A stretch of 64,000 nucleotides of DNA from Sphingomonas montanisoli (GCF_008274695.1 NZ_VTOU01000001.1:620001-684000), one strand, 5' to 3'; counted from the first letter of the stretch, positions 1-7,330 are shown. Notes: generated by a model from the sequence alone, not told the origin. Program-made: numbers and translations.

Positions 1-713
1 CCATACACTCTACCGTGTAACTTCGATGTCTCTCGAACTAAGGTTGAGTTTAGGCACATAGTAAGGGCTTGATGAAAAACCGGGTTGGGGTTCGTTGGAT
101 ACAAACAATGGAAGTTCGTGAGGGTTCGGGCAGAGGCTTCGTTGAACACGAACTTTAAATCACCCCTGCCGAAGACTGCCGCCCAGATCGGAGCAACGGG
201 CCTTTGTTCCATTGAATACCACGGCTTCCGGTTTGCGAGTAGAAATCGTTTAGTTAGAGACTGATCCTCTCCTATTCGGACGTAACGCTTCTCTTCGTCC
301 GTCAAAGGATCCTTCAGGTTAAGAAGGAATAGCTTCCCCCCCGCGGCTGCGGCAGCCTCGAACTCTGACGGCCGGTATATCAATCCTCGAACGTCGCTTG
401 CCCTTCCTACACAGGGCAAACAGCGCTCGACGCTAATGCCAAGCGCATCCAAACGATCCCGCGATAGCAGGAAGAAGCCGTTGGCGCCCGTTGCCACGCC
501 TCGCCGAAAGGATGCGAGCGTTTCGAGCGTTACCCAGCCTGGATTAGCATCGTGCCTTTTGCCCTGTAAAAGCGGCTCCCACTTCGACGCACTCATCAGC
601 TCATCGCGCGTGAGAATTACACGACGACTTGTTTCCCTAAGTTCGACTAAAGATGGGGGGGCTTCGTCAAAGCCTATCCCCTGAAGAAACCAACCGGTGA
701 TTTGGCGCATCAT
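1..713 (-). CDS. C-terminal/target-recognition part of an adenine DNA methyltransferase, partial
   Basis: An open frame runs from ATG at 713 to the left edge without a stop (237 codons seen). Its ATG overlaps the TGA of the upstream methyltransferase gene as ATGA, and a second ATG follows at once. Residues 71-81 read RRGVATGANGF, the signature found just after the catalytic half in PstI/Eco57I/TaqI-type N6-adenine methylases, where the target-recognition region begins. I infer that this protein supplies DNA specificity to the catalytic half encoded at 710-1462. In most family members both parts are one chain of about 500 residues, so this is either a natural two-subunit enzyme or one gene split by a frameshift near 711. 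The 3' end is outside the window. Confidence 0.7.
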   Translation of the reverse strand, partial: MMRQITGWFLQGIGFDEAPPSLVELRETSRRVILTRDELMSASKWEPLLQGKRHDANPGWVTLETLASFRRGVATGANGFFLLSRDRLDALGISVERCLPCVGRASDVRGLIYRPSEFEAAAAAGGKLFLLNLKDPLTDEEKRYVRIGEDQSLTKRFLLANRKPWYSMEQRPVAPIWAAVFGRGDLKFVFNEASARTLTNFHCLYPTNPNPVFHQALTMCLNSTLVRETSKLHGRVY

Positions 714-1462
714 TCCTTCTCGACAAGCAAAACCGACGCAGTAGTTAAAGCGTCTTGAAATATATTAGAGCATCCGGAAAACAGAACGATGTCTCTTAGC
801 CCGCCTTCCGTGAGAAGGTAATGCTTGAAGCTCTTCGAGAAGTTAGCGTTCAGCCACTCGCTAGGAATGAGAAAGGCGCCTCTTCCACCGGCTCGGAGGC
901 TTAGACATGACTTTACTACAAAATATATGTAAAGATTTGCTGATTTCGGAATGACGAAACCAGCCCTGACGCTAATGGCCGATCGGGCTTTCTCAAAGCC
1001 TTCCAACTTTCGGTGTCGAATGTAAGGAGGGTTCATTGTGACTGCATCGTAGGTCTCGATGTCGGCGTAGAGGAAGTCATCATTCCTGACCTCAACTTGT
1101 GTGGGAATGCCGACGTCTGAATGCAGAAGTATCTGCCTGTCGGTCTCAAACGCTACGACTTTCGCATCAGGACAGCGTTTGAGGGCTGCGCGCGTAAGAA
1201 TTCCGGTGCCGAGTGCCGGGTCGGCGATTACGCGAGGGCTGGCCTGAGCAATCCAATCTGCCATCAGTGCCGCTACCCGAGGGGGCGTGAAAAACTGCCC
1301 GAGCGACTTGCGATGCTCGATGGTTGCGGCGCGCATGTATCGCTCTTCCGCCGACCAGTCAGGGATATGCCTCGCCGCGCGAGGCCTGTCGCCGTCACTG
1401 CCGGGGCCATTCACGGTGGAATGGCCGTCAGCAATTTTCTGGGTCAGCGAGAGGTTCTTCAT
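710..1462 (-). CDS. N6-adenine DNA methyltransferase, catalytic half (PstI/Eco57I-like)
   Basis: This 250-residue protein has the hallmarks of a SAM-dependent N6-adenine methylase: LGQFFTP at 54-60, the SAM-binding motif DPALGTGIL at about 81-89, and the catalytic NPPY at 144-147. It would transfer a methyl group to adenine in a specific DNA sequence, as the modification arm of a restriction system or a solitary methylase. The chain ends before any target-recognition region; that region lies in the next gene, which overlaps by four bases. A cognate restriction enzyme is not visible and could lie left of the window. The split is the oddity: fused homologues are about twice this length. Confidence 0.8.
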   Translation of the reverse strand: MKNLSLTQKIADGHSTVNGPGSDGDRPRAARHIPDWSAEERYMRAATIEHRKSLGQFFTPPRVAALMADWIAQASPRVIADPALGTGILTRAALKRCPDAKVVAFETDRQILLHSDVGIPTQVEVRNDDFLYADIETYDAVTMNPPYIRHRKLEGFEKARSAISVRAGFVIPKSANLYIYFVVKSCLSLRAGGRGAFLIPSEWLNANFSKSFKHYLLTEGGLRDIVLFSGCSNIFQDALTTASVLLVEKE

Positions 1463-1543
1463 TCGTTCGCGATAGCGCGAAAGGCATGGCCTTCCAAGCG
1501 TCGAGGGACCGAACGGATCGTCGGGGTGGGGGGGCGAATGTTG

Positions 1544-1810
1544 CTATCTACAGCGCTTCAGCGCCTGCGACATAATCCGTTTCGCTAGCTTTCCGGCGGC
1601 GCTCTCATCCAACTCGGCGGTAGTCTCATGCGCAAGATCGGTCAGTTTCATAGCAAGCTTTAGGAGAGCGGTGAGGTTGGGGGCGGCGCCGGAGCAGCGC
1701 AAGTAATCGTAATAGCGCGGCGAATGACCGAGGTAATCGGTTGAGAAGGCAGCGTGGTTTGACGCGCGACCGGCGGCTCTCAGGAGTAGATAGGCTTCAT
1801 CGAGGATCAT
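1544..1810 (-). CDS. Small DUF6626-like protein
   Basis: An 88-residue frame starts with ATG at 1810, 81 bp upstream of the methyltransferase gene on the same strand. Residues about 8-40 (LLRAAGRASNHAAFSTDYLG and the following SPRYYDYLR) resemble the short sphingomonad and rhizobial proteins grouped as DUF6626, which have an N-terminal helix, a phenylalanine-centred turn and a LGxSxxYY stretch. The function is unknown. The divergent start at 1930 suggests that 1811-1929 carries promoters for both directions. The assignment rests on remembered family pattern. Confidence 0.5.
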   Translation of the reverse strand: MILDEAYLLLRAAGRASNHAAFSTDYLGHSPRYYDYLRCSGAAPNLTALLKLAMKLTDLAHETTAELDESAAGKLAKRIMSQALKRCR

Positions 1811-1929
1811 GGCGGCACCTCCATACGAGTGTCACCGTATTTATCGCCCGCATAGCGGCCCGCCGTTCCATCACCGGAGATAAATAGCTTTGCGAGCCGG
1901 CTAACAACCCTAGCCGCAAGGAGAACGAG

Positions 1930-2409
1930 ATGACACAAGCCACGCCCCACCTGACGCGGGCTGACAAATACCGGGCGGAATGCGTCCGCTGGATGAGCGA
2001 CTTCGGACCGAACCTGTTTGTCACCTTCGCCTTCAATCGCTGGGTCAGCATGGACGAGGCGCAGCGAACGTTCGAGGAATTTCACCAGCGGCTCGATCGC
2101 AAGCTGCTTGGCCGTTCATATTTCGACCGTCCAGGCGACCGCACCGTCTATATCGCCGCCATCGAGAAGCCCGACACAAACATTCACATCCACGCGCTAT
2201 TCCGCATGACAACGGAGCAGGCCGCGGATTTCGGAGATATCGCACCCGGCATCTGGACTAAACTGGTGGCGGCCGGAAACCTCGACATTCAGCCGGTCCG
2301 CCATACCGAAGGGGCGGCGCGCTATGTCACGAAGGCGTTGCGCCCTGAAACCAGCGACCGCTTGCTGACCCCACCGCACATGGAGACGACGACAAAGATT
2401 GCTGCCTAA
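1930..2409 (+). CDS. Rep-like HUH single-strand endonuclease homologue
   Basis: This 159-residue protein shows the three ordered motifs of HUH replication/relaxase proteins: a hydrophobic motif I (FVTFAFN, 30-36), motif II with two histidines spaced H-x-H (NIHIHALF, H86 and H88), and motif III with one tyrosine and a lysine (RYVTK, Y132 and K135). Such proteins nick one DNA strand through a tyrosine linkage and start rolling-circle replication of plasmids, phages or elements. AAGGAGA at about 1918-1924 precedes the ATG. It has no helicase domain and is at the short end for a full initiator. It may replicate the excised element or be a domesticated remnant. The assignment is by motif only. Confidence 0.6.
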   Translation: MTQATPHLTRADKYRAECVRWMSDFGPNLFVTFAFNRWVSMDEAQRTFEEFHQRLDRKLLGRSYFDRPGDRTVYIAAIEKPDTNIHIHALFRMTTEQAADFGDIAPGIWTKLVAAGNLDIQPVRHTEGAARYVTKALRPETSDRLLTPPHMETTTKIAA

Positions 2410-2549
2410 CGGGAGGACTGCCGCAACGCGAGGTCCACGGCTGACGAAGCCATCCTGTTTAAGCGGGTGCCGGTGACGGACCCGCAGTGACACCTATCAC
2501 CAAATGATACTGAAGATGAAGAAGGTCAAGTAACGACTGAAAGCCAATA

Positions 2550-2699
2550 ATGCTTGATATAGGTAGCTTAGAAGAGCGATTAGACGTCAAGAGATATTCC
2601 GTTACTATCCCCAACGGCTCAAGAACCGTGACGATGGCGACGGAATTATTTTTGACTGAATTTCCGCATCCAGACCCCAATCATCGGTCGCTCTTTTGA
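2550..2699 (+). CDS. Possible 49-residue protein
   Basis: The 338 bp between the Rep-like gene and the DUF6641 gene has only this short open frame (ATG 2550, TGA 2697-2699). The product begins MLDIGSLEERLDVKRY, has a mixed, fairly acidic composition, and contains no recognisable domain. There is no convincing ribosome-binding site, only GAAAG nearby. The stretch is richer in A+T than its flanks. It may be noncoding, with promoter elements for the DUF6641 gene. Confidence 0.25.
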   Translation: MLDIGSLEERLDVKRYSVTIPNGSRTVTMATELFLTEFPHPDPNHRSLF

Positions 2700-2747
2700 T
2701 CCTCGACATTACGGCTCGATCTGTCCGAAACCAGATAGGAGCCGTTT

Positions 2748-3206
2748 ATGTCGATCCTCAAGTCCTTGAAGCTGGCCACCGCTGCGCCGGCTCTTCCCTC
2801 CGACACCGAATATGGCTTTCGCGCCAAGCTGTTGGGCTGGCTCGCCGAGCAGAAGGCGATGGCGGAGGCGGAAATCACCGGCAAGCCGTTCACTGCGACG
2901 CGGCGCGTAACGCGCACCAATGACGCCGGCGAAAAGGTTCGTGTCGAAGCGCCGCGCCATGTCCGCAAGAGATGGTTCACCGACACCACCGGCAAGATGT
3001 TCATGCAGGTCCGTTATGGTGCGAAGCCGATCGAACTCGCGAAGGGCATGAATGCGGTCGAGGTTCAGAACCTCGCGGCACTGCCCGCCGTGATCGGGGC
3101 GATCAGCGATGCGGTGAATGCAGGGGAGCTGGATACCCAACTTCAGGCAGCGATCAGCGATCGGAAGGCAAACTTCAAGCCACGCGCGAAGAAGGCCGCT
3201 GCCTGA
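2748..3206 (+). CDS. DUF6641 family protein
   Basis: This 152-residue basic protein opens MSILKSLKLATAAPA and resembles the DUF6641 family found in sphingomonad plasmids and integrative elements, whose members start with MSILxSLKL. The lysine- and alanine-rich tail (KPRAKKAAA) could bind nucleic acid. The middle contains a W-F-x-D-x-x-G-K-x-x-MQVRYG stretch of beta character. AGGAG at 2739-2743 supports the start. Its stop overlaps the DUF3768 start (TGATG), so the two are translationally coupled. The biochemical role is unknown. Confidence 0.7.
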   Translation: MSILKSLKLATAAPALPSDTEYGFRAKLLGWLAEQKAMAEAEITGKPFTATRRVTRTNDAGEKVRVEAPRHVRKRWFTDTTGKMFMQVRYGAKPIELAKGMNAVEVQNLAALPAVIGAISDAVNAGELDTQLQAAISDRKANFKPRAKKAAA

Positions 3207-3544
3207 TGGCGACAATCATGAGGCGGGCAATCTCCGCCCGCCTCAACGATCACTTTCGCGGCACTGGAGAGGACGGATGGACCTTCCTGTCTGCCGGCGT
3301 CGCCGCCCTTCCGATTTCAACCAAGGATGCGATCATCCGCGCGGTGCGGCTGTTTCGCGATTTTACGCCCGATAACGACCCTTGCGGCGAACATGATTGC
3401 GCGGCCCTAACCGTTGGGAAGCATCGGATTATCTGGAAGATCGACTATCACCCTCAGGGTGGGCGCCAGAGCGTCGATCCAGGTGTTGCCGATCCGCGCA
3501 GCGTGCGGCGGATCATGACGATCATGTTGGCGGAGGAATATTGA
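3206..3544 (+). CDS. DUF3768 domain protein
   Basis: This 112-residue protein starts at an ATG sharing one base with the DUF6641 stop. It carries the DUF3768 pattern: RLNDHFR near the N-terminus, NDPCGEHDC in the middle, WKIDYH, and a C-terminal RRIMTIMLAEEY. In typical members the middle motif reads NDPYGEHDFG, so a Cys replaces Tyr here. The family is common beside DUF6641 on alphaproteobacterial mobile DNA; its activity is not known to me. It is the second gene of a three-gene chain with one-base overlaps. Confidence 0.8.
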   Translation: MATIMRRAISARLNDHFRGTGEDGWTFLSAGVAALPISTKDAIIRAVRLFRDFTPDNDPCGEHDCAALTVGKHRIIWKIDYHPQGGRQSVDPGVADPRSVRRIMTIMLAEEY

Positions 3545-3723
3545 TGCGGCGCTACAACATCGCCGACCTGACCGATGACGACCTCCGCCGGCTGCGGATG
3601 CTGGTTCGGATGGAGCGCGCAGCAGCGCATATCGTCGTCAGAACGGACTATGCTTGGCCGATCCCGATCCAGACCCGACCACGCCAGTGGCAAGAACCGG
3701 CGATTGGCGACGCGATCAACTGA
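3544..3723 (+). CDS. Small 59-residue protein coupled to DUF3768
   Basis: The ATG at 3544 overlaps the DUF3768 stop (TGATG), making a third coupled gene. The product starts MRRYNIADLTDDDLRRLRML, a likely acidic-basic amphipathic helix, and ends in a proline-rich tail (WPIPIQTRPRQW). No family is recognised. The tight overlap and codon pattern argue that it is translated. It could be a small partner or regulator of the two preceding proteins; that is inference from position only. Confidence 0.5.
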   Translation: MRRYNIADLTDDDLRRLRMLVRMERAAAHIVVRTDYAWPIPIQTRPRQWQEPAIGDAIN

Positions 3724-3745
3724 TCTACCGAAAGATCGGTCGATC

Positions 3746-3774
3746 GCGTTGACGCTAGCGCCTATGGTCAACGC
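3746..3774. promoter_or_regulatory. 8-bp inverted repeat, candidate operator
   Basis: GCGTTGAC at 3746-3753 and GTCAACGC at 3767-3774 form a perfect dyad with a 13-bp spacer. The left arm contains TTGAC, which could be part of a -35 box. The right arm ends one base before the ATG at 3776 of the nuclease-like gene, and the alternative ATG at 3764 lies inside the spacer. This is the layout of a repressor site over a start region. A nearby GATCGGTCGATC (3734-3745) adds further symmetry. Confidence 0.4.
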
Positions 3775-4312
3775 TATGGCGAGCATCGACATTCACTCGA
3801 CCCATTCCACGCTACGCGAGCGGATCGTGGAGCATGTCTTCGTGGGCGAAGCCCTCCGCGCGCTTTGGCGGCGCGGCATCACCGATGTCGAAGTCCTTCG
3901 GTCGGAGTTTGATGCTCACGGCTACGACTTGGTGATGGGTCGGGGCCAGATCGTCAGGCACATTCAGTTCAAGACCGGCGTGCGGAACAAGCCATCGCCC
4001 GTGTCAGTCGGTAGCGCGCTCGCGGAAAAGCCGAGCGGTTGCGTAATCTGGATTTCCGTAACGCTCGAACTGGACATGGGACCATTCTGGTGGTTCGGCG
4101 GCGAGCCGGGTGAGCCACTTCCTGATCTTTCCGAATTTGCCAGTCCCAAGCGCATCGGCAGAAACAAGGAAGGTGAGCGGCCCCTGCGGGCAAACCATCG
4201 AAAGGTGCCTGCTCGATACTTCCGACGCATCGAGACTATCGACGCCATGCTGGAGACGCTGTTCGGGCCGCTACCGACTGGGCAGGCGCCAGTCGTTGTC
4301 GAAAACGGCTAA
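3764..4312 (+). CDS. PD-(D/E)XK nuclease-like protein
   Basis: This is a 182-residue protein if ATG 3764 is used; ATG 3776 (178 residues) is equally possible and lies just outside the dyad described at 3746-3774. The order E29 (VGEALRALW), D55 (GYDLVM) and Q68-F-K70 (HIQFKTG) fits the E...D...QxK form of the PD-(D/E)XK nuclease fold seen in Holliday-junction resolvase-like and Mrr-like proteins. The C-terminal part (FWWFGGEPGEPLPD, then basic residues) is not recognised. It could be a restriction-type or DNA-repair nuclease of the element. No nearby methylase gene is on the same strand. Confidence in the fold is moderate; the substrate is unknown. Confidence 0.6.
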   Translation: MVNAMASIDIHSTHSTLRERIVEHVFVGEALRALWRRGITDVEVLRSEFDAHGYDLVMGRGQIVRHIQFKTGVRNKPSPVSVGSALAEKPSGCVIWISVTLELDMGPFWWFGGEPGEPLPDLSEFASPKRIGRNKEGERPLRANHRKVPARYFRRIETIDAMLETLFGPLPTGQAPVVVENG

Positions 4313-4500
4313 GGCAAGATCAACGCGGACAACAGGTTGCCACGTCCGACGATGCGACCAAGCCGATCGCGGGTCTGATCATCGCGGGAGCTATACCACC
4401 CGACAAGCCGGCCGAGCCGATCGCGACCTTCGATCCTATCTCCGCGACTATCCAGCCAGCCCAGCGGGCGGCCAAGCCGATCTCGTAATTCCTGTCGCAT
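4309..4500 (-). CDS. Small protein with repeated RDRLGRxxGW motif
   Basis: A 63-residue protein starts at ATG 4500, with GGGAGG six bases upstream of the start codon, a strong ribosome-binding site. Its sequence is a chain of near-repeats: LRDRLGRPLGW, GRDRLGRLVGWYSS, TRDRLGRIVGR, ending GNLLSALI. This resembles short beta-repeat proteins in which each G-R-x-x-G-W unit makes a hairpin; the alternation suggests a small four-bladed or beta-flower-like fold. It converges on the nuclease-like gene and overlaps its last four bases. The function is unknown. Confidence 0.6.
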   Translation of the reverse strand: MRQELRDRLGRPLGWLDSRGDRIEGRDRLGRLVGWYSSRDDQTRDRLGRIVGRGNLLSALILP

Positions 4501-4665
4501 AGCGTGCCTCCCAACTGTCGAGGCTTTCCGATCGAACGCCAGACTGACAAAAGGTCAAGCTCCCCGGCGGCAGGGCCAATGCGCCCCGCTGAGGGACGAA
4601 CGGCACAACGGGGGCACATGGGACGCCCGGCAGTGCGAGTGGCCCTGCGTGACCCCTCGCAGGGG

Positions 4666-6525
4666 CTATGCGGTGCGACGGGAGCGCCCTCGCTTCAACG
4701 CGGTGTCGAGCCGGGTAGCAGCGTCCAGCTTTTCACTCGCGGCGGCGGCGACTTCCTCTTCCGATGCCGATAGGCGCATCGATCGGTTCAGCAGCGCGTC
4801 TCGCAACGCATTTGCGTTCGTGCTGACCGTCGTGCCGTCCCGCAGGGTATAGGATGCGCCACCGGCCGCCAATTCGGGAAGAAAATTGAAAGTCCCGATC
4901 GTGTTGCCCTGATTGTCGAACTTGATGCCGGCGGCATTGCCTGCCATCAGCAACGTCAGGGTCCGGGTCGGAACGCCACCGATCATTTCGACAGGATCGC
5001 ACCACACGACATCTACCACGTTGCGGATCGCCTCGCGCACTTTCAACCGAGCGTCGCGCATCGCCTCGGGATCACTCGGGTCGTTGATCGCTTCGCGGAC
5101 TTCCAGAACACGCTGAAGGTGGACGTTCGGCGGCAGATGTCCGCGTGCGGCCTGAAGTTCCTCCGCCACCCTGGCGCATTCCGCTTCCAAGGCGCGTTGT
5201 TCCTGCTTCACGGCACGAAGCACATCGTCAAACTCGTCACGATCTTCGTCATCGAACTGCGCCATTTTCCGCACGAGGCGCTTGGCCTCGGCCTTCTTGT
5301 TCTCGATGGCCCGTTCGATCTCCGCCAGCCGGATCGCCAACGGGCCGGAAAGATCATCGCGTTGGAAGAAGCGACCATCGAGCGCGAGGTGGAGCATCGC
5401 ATCGAGCGCCGCTTTCTCGAAAATGCGGTGATTGAAAAACTCGCGCCGATCACAGCCGGTATGCCGGGCGGCGCTGTCGCATTGCAGGTAGCGATAGCGG
5501 GCGTCGACTTCGGCACGCCCGCGCATCGTCATCAGTCCGCCGCAATGCTGGCACCGCGCCAGGGTCGAAAACAGGTTGCGGGCATAAGCCGCATACCGGC
5601 CGGATCGGGTCTGCCAGCGTTTCGACGCGCTGGCTCTGGCCCGTGCGACGAGGTCGGCGTCAACGGCGCGCGGGAAAACATTCTCGATCCGCTCGCCGGT
5701 TTTCTTGCGTTTGCCGCTCTCCGTCATGCCGGCGGGATGATATTCGCCGTCGATAGCCGGATGCTTCAGCAGGATACCGACATAGCTCCAGCCCCAACCT
5801 TTGTTGGTCGTGGTGCTACGCGCCTTGCCCCAGCTCGGCACGCCTTGGTCATTCAGGCGCTTCGCGATGCCCCAATAGCCAATGCCGTCGGCCGCCCATT
5901 CGTATATCTGCTTCAGCACCGCCACGCGCTCGGGGATCAATTCGTATCGGCGGTAATCCTGATCCTTGTCGATCCGCTCGCCGACGACCCGGAGCCACGC
6001 CGGCGGCTTGGCCGACAGCACCTTGCCTTGCCGTGTGAGTTGCTGCTTTCGGCGCCATGCGTCGGCGACCAGTTCGCTTTTCTTTTCGCTCTCCTTGTGG
6101 CTGACCGTCGCATTCATGACGATCTCCATGATCCCCATGAGCGCCGTCGGCCCTTTCAGATAGGCATCATCGAAGATGCGTTCGCCATCGACGGTCGCGA
6201 TCCTGATGCCCTTGTCGCACAGGTCCTCCATCCATCGCTGCGTCACCCGCGGTTCAAGACGGCTCAGTCGGTCAAGCTTGTGGATGACGAGTGTGGTGCC
6301 CGGCGCGACATCACCGGCATCGACACGCTTGCGCCATTTGCCGAGATTGCCGACACTCAGGTGATGGCCCTTCCATGCCGACTGCCCGAGGTCCTCCACG
6401 ACCTCCACGACATTCCAGCCCTTCCGGCGGCAGAAGGCCTCGCATTCCTCAAGCTGCCGCTCTTTCGAGAAGCCCTTTTCCTGCCGCTTGGTCGAGAAGC
6501 GAATATAGATAACGGCGTCGGGCAA
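4666..6525 (-). CDS. Large serine recombinase (site-specific integrase)
   Basis: This 619-residue recombinase has the resolvase/invertase catalytic domain at about 1-150, with nucleophile S11 in YIRFSTKRQ and KLDRLSR further on. A recombinase domain follows (about 160-290), then a zinc ribbon with two CxxC-type cysteine sets (CQHCGG; C and GC about 30 residues later), then a long charged coiled coil (about 400-470) typical of large serine integrases. The start is TTG at 6525 with GGAGG six bases upstream. It would insert and excise the element at the site in the interrupted gene to its right. No excisionase-like gene is recognised next to it. Family length and domain order look complete. Confidence 0.93.
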   Translation of the reverse strand: MPDAVIYIRFSTKRQEKGFSKERQLEECEAFCRRKGWNVVEVVEDLGQSAWKGHHLSVGNLGKWRKRVDAGDVAPGTTLVIHKLDRLSRLEPRVTQRWMEDLCDKGIRIATVDGERIFDDAYLKGPTALMGIMEIVMNATVSHKESEKKSELVADAWRRKQQLTRQGKVLSAKPPAWLRVVGERIDKDQDYRRYELIPERVAVLKQIYEWAADGIGYWGIAKRLNDQGVPSWGKARSTTTNKGWGWSYVGILLKHPAIDGEYHPAGMTESGKRKKTGERIENVFPRAVDADLVARARASASKRWQTRSGRYAAYARNLFSTLARCQHCGGLMTMRGRAEVDARYRYLQCDSAARHTGCDRREFFNHRIFEKAALDAMLHLALDGRFFQRDDLSGPLAIRLAEIERAIENKKAEAKRLVRKMAQFDDEDRDEFDDVLRAVKQEQRALEAECARVAEELQAARGHLPPNVHLQRVLEVREAINDPSDPEAMRDARLKVREAIRNVVDVVWCDPVEMIGGVPTRTLTLLMAGNAAGIKFDNQGNTIGTFNFLPELAAGGASYTLRDGTTVSTNANALRDALLNRSMRLSASEEEVAAAASEKLDAATRLDTALKRGRSRRTA

Positions 6526-6577
6526 GCCTATCCTCCAGCGATGACGCCTATGTTTCGGCCTTCTGTGTTACTTTTGG

Positions 6578-6823
6578 CTAAACGGTCATTTCGTGGAGGA
6601 ACAACGCGGCCCAATTGGTGCCCGCGCTTGCATAGCAGGGCTGCCAGGTCGGGCCGTCGGGATGGCACCAGATTTCACCGTCGGGCGCCATCACGACGTT
6701 GCGTCGCTGCAACGGAAACCAGCGTCGCCGATTAACGGCGACGCGCGCAGGATCGACCGCGTCGCCGAACATGCCACGCACCAGCGCGGTCTCGGCATCG
6801 GTCAACGGGCGGCGAGTCTCCAT
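6578..6823 (-). pseudogene. Interrupted gene for a vgr-related HEMTH metallopeptidase-like protein
   Basis: The 81 codons match, by memory, the N-terminal part of sphingomonad proteins annotated as vgr-related: LTDAE, a VFGD/MFGD stretch, RRRWFP, MAPDGEIWCHPDGPTW, then LFLHEMT. In intact members the chain continues HVWQ, completing the HExxH zinc motif, and runs on well past 100 residues. Here it reads HEMTV and stops at 6578, directly at the recombinase-side edge of the element. I infer insertion of the element inside the codons of the zinc motif. The 3' remainder should lie beyond the other end of the element. The truncated product has lost the second zinc histidine. Confidence 0.7.
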
Positions 6824-6842
6824 GCCCCTGATGTAGGCATTC

Positions 6843-7235
6843 TTATTTGCGGAACCAGCGCAGCCAGTCGCGCTGGCCGCTGCGGCGGGCCGCGGTCAGG
6901 CGGGGCGCGCCGGTGGCGGCGACCATCTGCGCGATCTGCCCGTCGCTGAGGCTGGTTTCGAACGCGACGCCGAAACGGTTGCCGCGTGACCAGGCGACCC
7001 GCGACAGGATGTCGATTCCGTTCCACAACACCCAGATCATCTCGCCCGGCATGCGCGGCGTATCGGCGTGGACCAACGCGCCCTTCTTCGACAGGTCGAG
7101 CAGGTGCACCGGAACCGTCCGCCCCGCAGCCAGGACGCGAGCGGCCAGAAAGACCTTGAGGCGCTTCCCCTGCCGAGGATCGACATGCTGCTCGTCGACC
7201 GCATGGTCGATCTTGAACTGGGCCGACATGTCCAT
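6843..7235 (-). CDS. PilZ domain protein
   Basis: This 130-residue protein starts at ATG 7235, with GGAGA about ten bases upstream. It has the PilZ outline: a basic N-terminal KRLKVFLAARV, then LLDLSKKGALV (the D/NxSxxG element), and WSRGNRFGVAFE near the end of the barrel. PilZ domains bind cyclic-di-GMP through an RxxxR motif plus D/NxSxxG; the first motif is degenerate here, so c-di-GMP binding is uncertain. A second PilZ-type protein lies at 46626-47003. The larger upstream open frame overlaps the PEP-CTERM gene and is not needed. Confidence 0.75.
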   Translation of the reverse strand: MDMSAQFKIDHAVDEQHVDPRQGKRLKVFLAARVLAAGRTVPVHLLDLSKKGALVHADTPRMPGEMIWVLWNGIDILSRVAWSRGNRFGVAFETSLSDGQIAQMVAATGAPRLTAARRSGQRDWLRWFRK

Positions 7236-7330
7236 CGAAACTATCTCCAGGCCGGCAGAACGAGCCGGCGATGGAGTTGTCCTACGGGCATGTTCCTGCA
7301 TCCCGGTTATTCGGATTGGTGAACGTCGCG

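Larger units (their letters stand above)
1..6583. mobile_element. Integrative element, right part, bounded by a large serine recombinase
   Basis: The right limit is inferred from a serine recombinase gene whose 5' end lies about 60 bp from a host gene that breaks off in mid-motif at 6584. The left limit is outside the window. Contents are a methyltransferase pair, a Rep-like HUH protein, DUF6641/DUF3768 genes, a nuclease-like gene and several small unknown genes; no housekeeping gene is present. The first 700 bases look visibly richer in A+T than the host part. None of the long intergenic inverted-repeat families seen elsewhere in the window occurs here. Confidence 0.75.

Noticed and set aside
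4320-4619. 99-codon frame overlapping the small RDRLGR protein gene
   Set aside because: It lacks a Shine-Dalgarno site and repeats; the 63-codon frame has both.
5119-6735. Very long open frame opposite the serine recombinase
   Set aside because: It is a high-GC shadow: no family motif, and the recombinase on the other strand has all its domains.
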